From positions 1 to 59,528 of the forward strand of contig SCVA01000031.1 in assembly GCA_004297005.1 (NCBI GenBank): a stretch of DNA of 59,528 nt, written 5' to 3'. This DNA is from Nevskiaceae bacterium (GTDB taxonomy: Bacteria; Pseudomonadota; Gammaproteobacteria; Nevskiales; Nevskiaceae). The translations under genes were made by a program, and so were the position numbers. Below are positions 35,901-42,363 of this stretch, in pieces (the stretch's first letter is position 1; the number at the start of each line of letters is the position of its first letter). The notes under the pieces were generated by a model that ran no database searches, was not told the origin of the DNA, and saw only the letters and a list, made by a program, of their open reading frames with translations.

Positions 35901-36957
35901 AACCGCGCGCGCTGGCGGCATGCGACTCGCCATCCACCCGCGCCACGAACGCCCGGCCGAGCAGCTCGCTCACCTGGCGCGGACCCTCGTCGGTGTGCAC
36001 CCAGCTATCGGCGGTGATGCAGGGATTGGTGGCCTCGATGCGCTCGCAGTAGGCGAGGTTGTTCTCGGCGTTCATGCGGTCGATGAACACCACGCCGGGG
36101 TCAGCGGTTTCGTAGGTGGTGCGCAGCAACTGGTCCCAGAGCACGGCGGCATTGACGCGCCGGTACACCCAGAGTCCCTCGGCGCGCTGATAGGCGTCCG
36201 GGTGCTCGCTGCGATCCGGCTCGGCGGGGTGCGCCAGCTCGATGTCCTCGCCCCGGTCCTTGGCGGCCATGAAGGCATCGCTGACCGCCACGCTGAGGTT
36301 GAAGTTGGCGAGCGTGCGTTGCTTCTGCAAGAGCGCGTCCAGCTCGCTGCCGCTGTAGCCGGCGGCGGCGAGCTGACGCGCCGGCTCACGCAGATCCTTG
36401 GCGGCGATGAAGGCCTCGATGTCCGGGTGGTCCACCCGGAGGATGCCCATCTGCGCGCCGCGCCGGGCGCCGGCCGATTCCACCGTTTCGCAGGAGCGGT
36501 CGAACACCCGCATGTAGCTGATCGGCCCGCTGGCACGGCTCTGGGTGCCGTGCACCTTGGCCCCACGCGGACGGATGCTGGAAAAGTCGTAGCCGACGCC
36601 GCCACCACGGCGCATGGTCTCCGCCGCCTGCAGCAGCGCGGTGTAGATGCCGACCTTGCCGTCGCGGCCCTGGGCGATGGAATCACCCACCGGCTGCACG
36701 AAGCAGTTGATCAGCGTCGCCTGGATGTCGGTCCCGGCGGCGCTCATGATCCGCCCGGCCGGGTAGAAGCCGGCCTTGAGCGCGGTGAGGAATTCCGCCT
36801 GCCAGTGGGTGCGCTGCTCCGGCGCCTCGGCCTCGGCGAGGCCCTGCGCCACGCGCTGCAAGACTTCGTCGACGCTGCGCTCCTCGCCCTTGGCGTACTT
36901 GTCGCGCAGCACGCCGTCGTAATAGCGGTCCTGTTCGGTCAACAAGTCCTGCAGCAT
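32953..36957 (-). CDS. nrdJ: Adenosylcobalamin-dependent ribonucleotide reductase (class II) with intein
   Basis: The precursor has 1334 residues: about 980 of host protein and a 354-residue intein. It reduces ribonucleotides to deoxyribonucleotides with a cobalamin-generated thiyl radical and needs no oxygen. Host motifs in order: SAAGTDIQATLINCFVQPV, RRGGGVGYDFSSIRPRGAKV, SCETVESAGARRGAQMGIL, then ATNPC...CGEQPLPDYGCC, where the Cys of NPCGE is the radical Cys, then APTGTISLAFG, and VECGFEEFKRIYDLAYEWGCKGCTTYRPN. The C-terminal third carries two TSCPD-type regions and a zinc ribbon (CPECG ... CQSCTHCGWVGNCG). Start: ATG 36957, with GAGG in good position; the 21 codons upstream are not needed. 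An FNR-like box lies about 220 bases upstream. Confidence 0.93.
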   Translation of the reverse strand: MLQDLLTEQDRYYDGVLRDKYAKGEERSVDEVLQRVAQGLAEAEAPEQRTHWQAEFLTALKAGFYPAGRIMSAAGTDIQATLINCFVQPVGDSIAQGRDGKVGIYTALLQAAETMRRGGGVGYDFSSIRPRGAKVHGTQSRASGPISYMRVFDRSCETVESAGARRGAQMGILRVDHPDIEAFIAAKDLREPARQLAAAGYSGSELDALLQKQRTLANFNLSVAVSDAFMAAKDRGEDIELAHPAEPDRSEHPDAYQRAEGLWVYRRVNAAVLWDQLLRTTYETADPGVVFIDRMNAENNLAYCERIEATNPCITADSWVHTDEGPRQVSELLGRAFVARVDGESHAASARGFFVTGHKPVLNLCTEEGYRLRLTADHPVLSLRWMGRWTQEPVWKKAGELQPGELIVLHDHRDQPQWPGVESREEGYLLGLLLAEGQLRTEAAVLSLWARPLAVGGDQAQDGVRGVMTEALHCVAKLAPSAPLPDWLPQAGRGEWRLSLPVLADLAQRMGLGEGPTRVTPAMERASSQFYCGLLRGLFDGAGQVQASAGKGASLRLSLADYGQAEAVQRMLLRLGMVSSLHRERRRWELVLSGDNLAIYAERIGFADGEKAARLSQRLAGYKRGLNRSRFAARVASIETGPEETVYDCQIPGINAFDANGLYVHNCGEQPLPDYGCCCLGSLNLALFVTEPFTEQAHLDWPRLKATAATAVRMLDNVLDLTHWPLPEQQREAMNKRRVGLGFTGLGTALMMLRQRYGSEEAVQLTAEIARTLRDSAYEASVALAKERGAFPLFDADKYLKSPFVQRLPEPLRAAIAKHGLRNSHLLSIAPTGTISLAFGRNVTGGIEPAFAWEYRRRSRNRDGEAIEYPIQDYGYRLYLRMGGDAQNLPGYFASAQTLSPADHLRIQAAVQPYVDSSISKTVNVPVECGFEEFKRIYDLAYEWGCKGCTTYRPNDITGAVLSVTPAPSADAKNPTLELSAASLDQRLRLESLPSPPLASLKWPGRPEFAGGNPAWTYMVDAGPGCRFAVFVGHTEASSGASGDAAGRGRTRPFEVWVNGAEQPRGLGATAKLLSMDMRSDDRAWLQLKLEALVRTQGNPVLVRMPPAGEPQLLASPTAALARLVLHRCQELGAFSEPGPTPVVDALLSREEPLTGTDGTMSWTVDVKNANTGDDCVLVVRELQLPDGERRPYAVGLYGDYPKDLDGLCRLLSYDMRVLDPAWIGEKLRKLVSYPETGGSFFARVPGKAKSQIYPSTVAYLAELMLHRYHMLGILNAEGLPQTPLGVLAAPHSSSSARSPALPGKPCPECGVHAVVKRDGCQSCTHCGWVGNCG
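34960..36021 (-). other. LAGLIDADG-type intein inside NrdJ (residues 313-666)
   Basis: The insert starts with Cys1 (CITADSWVHTDEGPRQV) right after host ATNP and ends VHN, followed by the host Cys of CGEQPLP; removal restores NPCGEQPLPDYG. Block B is present (TADHPVLSL), as are two homing-endonuclease-like stretches, GYLLGLLLAEGQL and FYCGLLRGLFDGAGQV, and block F/G VYDCQIPGINAFDANGLYVHN. The final His-Asn and the +1 Cys needed for splicing are all there. The LAGLIDADG acidic residues appear as AEG and FDGAG, so endonuclease activity is uncertain. The frame is fully open, consistent with a working intein. Confidence 0.93.
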
Positions 36958-37087
36958 CAGCCACCTCGCTGGTTGGGCATGGGTGGCGGGCGGCGGCGAG
37001 CCGTCACCACCACCGGCCACCTCGGCCCCGGAGCCAGAGTCCGCAGTCTGCGCCCGAATCCATGAGCCTGGAATTAAAGGCCGACCA

Positions 37088-37120
37088 GCGGGAGCGCCCT
37101 TGGTCGAAGAGCGCTCCCGC
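37088..37120 (-). repeat. REP-like hairpin upstream of nrdJ
   Basis: A perfect 10-bp inverted repeat GCGGGAGCGC / GCGCTCCCGC with a 13-base loop. On the minus strand the stem is followed by TGGTCGGCCTTTAATT, so it could end dmeF transcription or attenuate read-through into nrdJ. It resembles small REP-type hairpins of gammaproteobacteria. Confidence 0.55.
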
Positions 37121-37171
37121 GAGGCCGGAATGGAGACGCAGCTAGGCTAGGCCTGGGTGCAGGGAGAGAAA

Positions 37172-37185
37172 CTGACGTAGGTCAA
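37172..37185 (-). promoter_or_regulatory. FNR/ANR-like box upstream of nrdJ
   Basis: CTGAC-GTAG-GTCAA (plus strand) matches the FNR dyad with one weaker half-site. It lies 84 bases after the dmeF stop and about 220 bases before the nrdJ start, so a leader of roughly 180 bases containing the hairpin at 37088-37120 would result. Confidence 0.6.
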
Positions 37186-37255
37186 GTTGGCCGCCTCAGC
37201 TCGATTGCCGGCGTCGAACAGATGCGTACCGACGACCTGCGTCGCGACGCCGGAG

Positions 37256-38248
37256 TCAGTGCCCGGCGCTTGCTTGATCCGGACAGACGTGGATCTCGAT
37301 GGTCGAGTGCACGATCTCCTCGTGCACCGCCAGCCGTGCACGCAGGTCTTCGGCGGTCAGCTTGGGGTCGTGCGTTACCACCGTCAGCGCGCAGGAATAC
37401 ACGCCCTTGCCGACGCGCCAGACATGCAGGTCGGTGATCTTGGTTTCTTCGCCCTCGGCACCGGCTTCCACCACCTCGCGGATCTCCTGGACCACCGGAT
37501 GATCCATCTCGCGATCCAGCAGCACCTTGCCGGTATCGGCGATCAGGCCCTTGGCCCAGACCGCGACCAGCACCGCGCCGACGATGCCCATCAATGGGTC
37601 CAGCCAGGACCAGCCGTACAGCCAGCCGCCGATCAGGGCGACGATGGCCAGCACCGAGGTGGCGGCGTCGGCGATCACATGCACGTAGGCGGACTTGAGA
37701 TTTAGATCCTGGTGGCTGTCGTGGGCGTGACCATGAGGATGGTCGTGCGCATGGCCGCGCCCATGGCCGTGATCGTGACCATGCCCGTGGTGATGGGCCT
37801 TGCCGAGAATCAGCGCGCAGACCAGATTCACCGCCAGACCGAGCACGGCGATGACGATGGCCTCGCGGTAGTGGATGGGCTGCGGTGACCACAGCCGCTC
37901 GACCGAGCCGAACAGCATCATGGCGGCGACACCGAGCAGGAAGATGGCGCTGGCGAAGCCGCCGAGGATCTCGATCTTCCAGGTGCCGAAGGCAAAGCGC
38001 GGGTCGCTCGCATAGCGGCGCGCGCTGGCATAGGCGACGGCGCTGAGGCCGATGGCCACCGCATGCGAGCTCATGTGCCAGCCGTCGGCGAGCAAGGCCA
38101 TGGAGTTGTACCACCAGCCGGCCAGGATCTCGACGACCATGGTGGCGGCGGTGATCCACATCACCACCCGCGTGCTTTTCTCCGCCGATTCGCTGCTGAC
38201 GTTGAAGGAATGATGGTGTTGCCAGGCCGGCAGATTGTCGCTGTGCAT
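37256..38248 (-). CDS. dmeF: CDF-family divalent cation exporter (DmeF-like)
   Basis: A 330-residue cation diffusion facilitator. The N terminus MHSDNLPAWQHHHSF and the metal-site helix ADGWHMSSHA (His in place of the usual Asp) are features of the DmeF branch, which exports Co2+ and Ni2+. Six membrane segments; between the fourth and fifth is a loop with about 14 His (KAHHHGHGHDHGHG...). The second site VHVIADAATS follows. The C-terminal domain, with a late IEIHVCPD, is the usual cytoplasmic one. It follows the UPF0016 gene by 24 bases, presumably in one operon. Cobalt handling beside a cobalamin-dependent enzyme is suggestive but not proof of a link. Confidence 0.85.
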   Translation of the reverse strand: MHSDNLPAWQHHHSFNVSSESAEKSTRVVMWITAATMVVEILAGWWYNSMALLADGWHMSSHAVAIGLSAVAYASARRYASDPRFAFGTWKIEILGGFASAIFLLGVAAMMLFGSVERLWSPQPIHYREAIVIAVLGLAVNLVCALILGKAHHHGHGHDHGHGRGHAHDHPHGHAHDSHQDLNLKSAYVHVIADAATSVLAIVALIGGWLYGWSWLDPLMGIVGAVLVAVWAKGLIADTGKVLLDREMDHPVVQEIREVVEAGAEGEETKITDLHVWRVGKGVYSCALTVVTHDPKLTAEDLRARLAVHEEIVHSTIEIHVCPDQASAGH

Positions 38249-38272
38249 GGGGGCTCCGCTGGACTGTCGCGA

Positions 38273-38851
38273 TCAGAAGCCGAGCTTAGCGCCGGCGCCC
38301 AGCAGGGTCGCGAGGCCGAGCGCGGCAAAGATCGCGGCGGCGATGCCATGCACCAGCTTCATCGGGATCTTGTTGGCGAGCTTGTCGCCGGCGAACACCG
38401 CCGGCACGTCGGCGATCAGCATGCCCAGGGTGGTGCCGGCCACCACCAGCAGCGGCGTGCCGTAGTGGGCGGCCATGGCGACGGTGGCGATCTGGGTCTT
38501 GTCGCCCATCTCGGCCAGGAAGAAGGTCACCAGGGTGGCGCCGAACACGCCCAGGCGCTGCGCGGTCTTGGTCTCTTCGTCCTCGATGGAATCGGGGATC
38601 AGGGTCCAGGCCGCCATGCCCAGGAACGACAGGCCCAGCACCCAGCGCAGCACTTCCGGGCTCAAGCTAGCGGTGATCCAGGCGCCGAGCGCGCCGGCCA
38701 GACCGTGGTTGATCAGGGTGGCGACCAGGATGCCGGCGACGATCGGCAGCGGCTTCTTGAAGCGGGCGGCGAGCAGGAAGGCGAGCAGCTGGGTCTTGTC
38801 GCCGATTTCCGCCAGGGCGACGACACCGGTAGAGACGAAGAGGGATTCCAT
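38273..38851 (-). CDS. mneA: UPF0016/GDT1-type manganese exporter
   Basis: A 192-residue membrane protein with six hydrophobic segments and the two family motifs E-x-G-D-K-T: LAEIGDKTQLLAF in segment 1 and LAEMGDKTQIATV in segment 4. The family (TMEM165/Gdt1; MneA in Vibrio) exports Mn2+. I start at the ATG at 38851, where the family sequence MESLFVSTGVVALAEIGDK begins. A manganese riboswitch of the yybP-ykoY class lies directly upstream and fixes the likely ion. The dmeF gene follows at 24 bases, so both exporters may answer to Mn2+. Confidence 0.92.
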   Translation of the reverse strand: MESLFVSTGVVALAEIGDKTQLLAFLLAARFKKPLPIVAGILVATLINHGLAGALGAWITASLSPEVLRWVLGLSFLGMAAWTLIPDSIEDEETKTAQRLGVFGATLVTFFLAEMGDKTQIATVAMAAHYGTPLLVVAGTTLGMLIADVPAVFAGDKLANKIPMKLVHGIAAAIFAALGLATLLGAGAKLGF

Positions 38852-38917
38852 GTGGGGTTCCAGGGCCGGCAGCGGACGAATGACCACGCCGCTACCCCGG
38901 CCATCGGAGGCGTCGTG

Positions 38918-39025
38918 GTCAAAGGTCTTGCCAAGCTAAGGGAACGACTGCCTGCGCCATGGCCTGCGGGCCAAGTGTGTTGACGCAAACCTCTTCGGGT
39001 GGAAGAGCGGCTACTCCCCAATGAC
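38918..39025 (-). promoter_or_regulatory. yybP-ykoY manganese riboswitch
   Basis: On the minus strand the leader reads GTCATTGGGGAGTAGCC, later GCGTCAACACA, and then TTAGCTTGGCAAGACCTTTGAC. GGGGAGUAGC, GUCAACA and GCAAGACCUUU are the conserved blocks of the yybP-ykoY class, in the right order, and GTCA/TGAC at the ends can close stem P1. After it, GACCACG...CGTGGTC (38881-38920) can form an alternative hairpin near the start codon at 38851, suggesting control of translation or termination. Confidence 0.88.
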
Positions 39026-39065
39026 GGCGCCAGTTTAGCGCAGGCCAGCGTGTCGGCGTAAGCCT

Positions 39066-39572
39066 TCAGCGCAGCAGAACCGGTGCGTTCGGCAACTCGT
39101 TGCCGGCGTCGGGGAAGGCCGGCGGATAGCGAGCCAGCACGTCGGCGACCGCCTCGATGCCGGCGATCGAGCCCTCGCGGAAGGCGCCGCTGCGGTAGTG
39201 GCCCTCCATCAGCCGGCACACCGCCTCCCATTCCTCCGCCGGTACACGCTGACTGGAGACACCACGGTCGGCGACGATCTCCACCGCCTGGTCGGCGAGC
39301 AGCACATAGATCAGCACGCCGTTGTTGTGGGCAGTGTCCCACACGCCCAGCTCGGCGAAGGCGGCGAGGGCGCGCTGGCGCGGCCCCTGGTCCTGCCAGA
39401 CCGCCGCCAGCTTCAGTGCCGGCTCGACGGCGAAGCGGATCTCGCCGGCATGGCGGCTTTCGCAGTCGCGGATCGCTCTCTCGATGGCCGCCAGCGTTGC
39501 CGGCGGGAAGCTGCGCCGCAAGGCCAGATCGCCGGTGCAGGCATGGGTCCACAGTCTCTGCAAAGTGCTCAT
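39066..39572 (-). CDS. TPM-domain protein (soluble)
   Basis: A 168-residue protein with a TPM (TLP18.3/Psb32/MOLO-1) domain and no signal peptide. Landmarks: FPPATLAAIERAIRDCESRHAGEIRFAVE, the HNNGVLIYVLLADQAVEIVADRGV core and GSIAGIEAVADVLARYPP near the end. The start is the ATG at 39572, which lies 2 bases after the stop of the larger TPM gene; the long frame further upstream is the antisense of the Gly-rich tail. It is the third gene of the lemA operon, a common arrangement (lemA, ygcG-like, short TPM). Function is not established. Confidence 0.85.
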   Translation of the reverse strand: MSTLQRLWTHACTGDLALRRSFPPATLAAIERAIRDCESRHAGEIRFAVEPALKLAAVWQDQGPRQRALAAFAELGVWDTAHNNGVLIYVLLADQAVEIVADRGVSSQRVPAEEWEAVCRLMEGHYRSGAFREGSIAGIEAVADVLARYPPAFPDAGNELPNAPVLLR

Positions 39573-39573
39573 C

Positions 39574-40446
39574 TCACCAGCGCCCCGATGCGCCGCCACC
39601 ACCAAAACCACCACCGCCACCGCTGAAGCCGCCACCACCACCGCCAAAGCCGCCGCCGCGACCGCCGCCGTAGCCACCATGGATGGGCAGGCCGCCAGCC
39701 GCGCCGCTATACAGCAGCAACGCCACGATCATCGCGAACAGCGCGATACCCAGACCGATCAGGCCGGAGCCGAGGATCAGGAAGGCCGCGATGCCGGTGC
39801 CGCCGCCGACCACAGCCGAGGCGGGGAAGCTGCCGATCAGGCGGCGCAGCCCCTGGCCGACGACGTAGAGCACCATGAAGGGCAGCAACAGCGAGCCGAG
39901 CAGCCGCTCGGCCTGGCTGCCGCCACGCCTGTCGCGCTGCTTGGGCGCCGGCAGGGGTTCGCCCTGGATCACCTCGATCATCTGGCTGGTGCCGGCGTCG
40001 ATGCCGCCGTAGAAATCGCCCTGCTGGAAGTAGGGCGTGATGGTCTCGGCGATGATGCGCTTGGCGATGGCGTCGGGCAGCGCGCCTTCCAGCCCATAGC
40101 CGACCTCGATGCGCAGCGCGCGGTCGTTCTTGGCGATCAGCAGCAGCGCGCCGTCATCGACGCCCTTGCGGCCGAGCTTCCATTGTTCGGCGACGCGCAG
40201 GGCGTACTGCTCGATCGCCTCGGGCTCGGTGCTGGGCACGATCAGCACCGCGATCTGGCTGCCCTTGGCCTGCTCGAAAGTAGCGAGCTTCTGCTCCAGC
40301 GCGCCGCTCTGCTCGGCGCTCAGGCTGCCGGTCTGGTCGGTGACCCGCGCCTTGAGCTCGGGCACTGCCAGCTCGGCGTGGGCCAGCGTGCCGCCCAGCA
40401 GCCAGAGGGCCGCGAACGCGCCCAGGCGCAGACGACGCAAGCTCAT
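39574..40446 (-). CDS. Secreted/membrane TPM-domain protein (YgcG-like)
   Basis: A 290-residue protein with a signal peptide (cleavage after HAE region, about residue 24), a periplasmic TPM domain (VTDQTGSLSAEQSGALEQKL; DDGALLLIAKNDRALRIEVGYGLEGALPD), one or two membrane segments at about 190-210 and 225-250, and a Gly-rich tail ending GGGASGRW, which is usual for this family. The start overlaps the lemA stop by 4 bases. These proteins occur next to LemA and may help maintain envelope proteins; the activity is unproven. Confidence 0.9.
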   Translation of the reverse strand: MSLRRLRLGAFAALWLLGGTLAHAELAVPELKARVTDQTGSLSAEQSGALEQKLATFEQAKGSQIAVLIVPSTEPEAIEQYALRVAEQWKLGRKGVDDGALLLIAKNDRALRIEVGYGLEGALPDAIAKRIIAETITPYFQQGDFYGGIDAGTSQMIEVIQGEPLPAPKQRDRRGGSQAERLLGSLLLPFMVLYVVGQGLRRLIGSFPASAVVGGGTGIAAFLILGSGLIGLGIALFAMIVALLLYSGAAGGLPIHGGYGGGRGGGFGGGGGGFSGGGGGFGGGGASGRW

Positions 40447-41045
40447 TTTTGCGGCGGGGCGGAGAAGTCCACCGTCGGCGGCCGGGCGATGGCCTTTTCG
40501 TCTTCCACGGTGAAGCTGGGCTTCACCTGCATGCCGAACATGCCGGCGAACAGATTGTTGGGGAAGCTGCGCACGGTGGTGTTGTACTCCTGCACCGCCG
40601 CGATGTAGCGGTTGCGCGCCACGGTGATGCGGTTCTCGGTGCCCTCCAACTGCGCCTGCAGATCGCGGAACAGGCCGTCGGACTTCAATTGTGGATAGTT
40701 CTCGGTGACCACCAAGAGCCGCGACAGCGCGCTCGACAGCTCGCCCTGCGCCTCACCGAATTTCTTCAGCGCCTGCGCGTCGTTGACCATCTCCGGGCTG
40801 ACGTTGATGCTGCCGACCTTGGCGCGCGCCTCGGTCACGCCCAGCAGCACGTCCTGCTCCTGCTGCGCATAGCCCTTCACGGTATTGACCAGGTTGGGCA
40901 CCAGATCGGCGCGCCGCTGGTACTGGTTGAGCACCTCGGCCCAGGCCGCCTTCACGCCTTCGTCTTGCCGCTGCATGGTGTTGTAGCCGCAGCCGCTCAG
41001 TAGTGCGGCGCTGACCAGCGCCAGGATCTGCAGCAGTTTGTTCAT
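40443..41045 (-). CDS. lemA: LemA family protein
   Basis: A 200-residue protein with a lipobox-like start (ALLSGC, Cys about residue 19) and the LemA helical domain: YNTMQRQDEGVKAAWAEVLNQYQRRADLVPNLVNTVKGYA, then ENYPQLKSDGLFRDLQAQLEGTENRI and YNTTVRSFPNNLFAGMFG, which are the family signatures. Start at the ATG at 41045 gives the lipoprotein signal; the longer frame does not. First gene of the lemA-TPM-TPM operon. Not related to the sensor kinase of the same name. Confidence 0.94.
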   Translation of the reverse strand: MNKLLQILALVSAALLSGCGYNTMQRQDEGVKAAWAEVLNQYQRRADLVPNLVNTVKGYAQQEQDVLLGVTEARAKVGSINVSPEMVNDAQALKKFGEAQGELSSALSRLLVVTENYPQLKSDGLFRDLQAQLEGTENRITVARNRYIAAVQEYNTTVRSFPNNLFAGMFGMQVKPSFTVEDEKAIARPPTVDFSAPPQK

Positions 41046-41157
41046 GATGGGCACCGTGACTGTGTGGGCTGGACTCGCAGCCTCAATATTGGGTGCTAGC
41101 CCTCGGCGCACAAGTGGCTAGGCTCGCGGAACGGGTCGCGGTCGCTGGCGCAGGTCC

Positions 41158-42144
41158 TCAGCGGGCGGCCTTGCGGGCTTTCTTTTTTTCGTACATCGCG
41201 GCGTCGGCGCGGGCCAGCAGCGACTCGGCGTCACTCTCGCCAGGGCTGGAGGTCACCAGTCCGACACTGGCGCCGGGATAGTCGATCACCAGCCCATGGG
41301 CGAGGTACTGGCCCATGGTGGCCTTCTCCAGCCGATCGCGCAGGGCCGGTCCGTCCCCATGGCCGGTGACGATCACGAACTCGTCGCCGCCGTAGCGAGC
41401 CAGCAAGTCGCCGTTACGGATGCCCGAGCTCAATCGCGAGGCGATGTAAACCAGAAAACGATCACCTGCCTCGTGGCCATGCTGGTCGTTGATCGCCTTG
41501 AAGCCGTCGAGATCCACGAAGGCGACATCGACGCCGCCGCCCTCGCGGTTCGCCCGGGCGAGCCGGCGTCGCAGCTCCAGTATCAGCGCGCGGCGATTGG
41601 CGACGCCGGTCAGCGGGTCGGTGAGCGCGTGAGAGGACAGTTCGGCATTGGTCCTGCGCAGGGCCTGCAACAGCTGCTCGCGCTCGACCTGGTGAGCGAT
41701 CAGTCGGGCGAACAGGCCAAGAACCTTGGTGGTGGTCACGGCGGCCGAGACGCGCCTCGAGCTGGCGGCGCACAGCGTGCCGTAGAGCCCACCGTCGATC
41801 CCTCGCACCGGTTGGCTCATATAGGTCTTGATGCCCAATTGCCGGGCGGCATCGGAGTCGCCCCAGCACCCGGAGACGTCGTCGGTAAATGGCTGGGCGG
41901 ATTCCAGCGCGCGTTTGCACAGGGTGTCTTCCCAGGGTACCGACAAGCCCTCGGGAATCTGCATCTCGCCGGAATTGCGCGCGTACTGGACGTGCTGCAC
42001 GCCGCGCTGCTCGTCGATCCGGGTGAGGTAGGTGGACTCCAGTCCGGTGACCTGCTCCAGTAGCTCCAGCAGTGGACGGGTCAGACCCTCCAGGTCCTCC
42101 GCGTTGGACACCGAGTCGGCGAGACGATCAATCGGGATGTCCAT
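41158..42144 (-). CDS. GAF-GGDEF diguanylate cyclase
   Basis: A 328-residue cytoplasmic protein: a GAF-like sensor domain (about residues 20-155, with SQPVRGIDGGLYGTLCAAS) and a GGDEF domain with DPLTGVANRR, the catalytic ARYGGDEFVIV and an RxxD inhibitory site (RNGD) five residues before it, so product inhibition is expected. It would make cyclic di-GMP. The start at ATG 42144 leaves out 63 improbable upstream residues. It is divergent from the desaturase; the shared 219-base gap has one FNR box. Its opposite enzyme activity is encoded at 25899. Confidence 0.92.
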   Translation of the reverse strand: MDIPIDRLADSVSNAEDLEGLTRPLLELLEQVTGLESTYLTRIDEQRGVQHVQYARNSGEMQIPEGLSVPWEDTLCKRALESAQPFTDDVSGCWGDSDAARQLGIKTYMSQPVRGIDGGLYGTLCAASSRRVSAAVTTTKVLGLFARLIAHQVEREQLLQALRRTNAELSSHALTDPLTGVANRRALILELRRRLARANREGGGVDVAFVDLDGFKAINDQHGHEAGDRFLVYIASRLSSGIRNGDLLARYGGDEFVIVTGHGDGPALRDRLEKATMGQYLAHGLVIDYPGASVGLVTSSPGESDAESLLARADAAMYEKKKARKAAR

Positions 42145-42283
42145 GAAAGGCCCTGGATGGCCAAGTCTCAGCGGCAGCGTCAGTCGCGAGAATAACGACT
42201 TTCTGCGTTCTGTGACCCTGCTCGGCTGATTTCCGAAGTCTGATTGAACGATGGTGTCGACGAGGCGGATCTTCGGATTCAAA

Positions 42284-42297
42284 TTGATCTGGATCAA
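42284..42297 (+). promoter_or_regulatory. FNR/ANR box upstream of the desaturase (perfect consensus)
   Basis: TTGAT-CTGG-ATCAA matches the FNR consensus in all ten conserved bases. The centre is about 73 bases before the desaturase ATG and about 147 bases from the divergent diguanylate cyclase start. Confidence 0.85.
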
Positions 42298-42363
42298 GTC
42301 GCGGCCGGAGGGTGGAAGCCAGGATGCCGGCATTGCCGCTTTTCCGGCCGAGGTTCTGTTCCC

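Noticed and set aside
34246..37065. Very long plus-strand open frame (over 900 codons) opposite nrdJ
   Set aside because: It is antisense to the well-supported reductase, has no domain I can see and is rich in His, Gln, Ala and Arg, which is what the complementary strand of a GC-rich gene gives.
36958..37255. Cobalamin riboswitch upstream of the B12-dependent reductase
   Set aside because: I looked for a B12 box (GCCACTG-like) on the minus strand of this leader and found none; only an FNR-like dyad and a hairpin are present.
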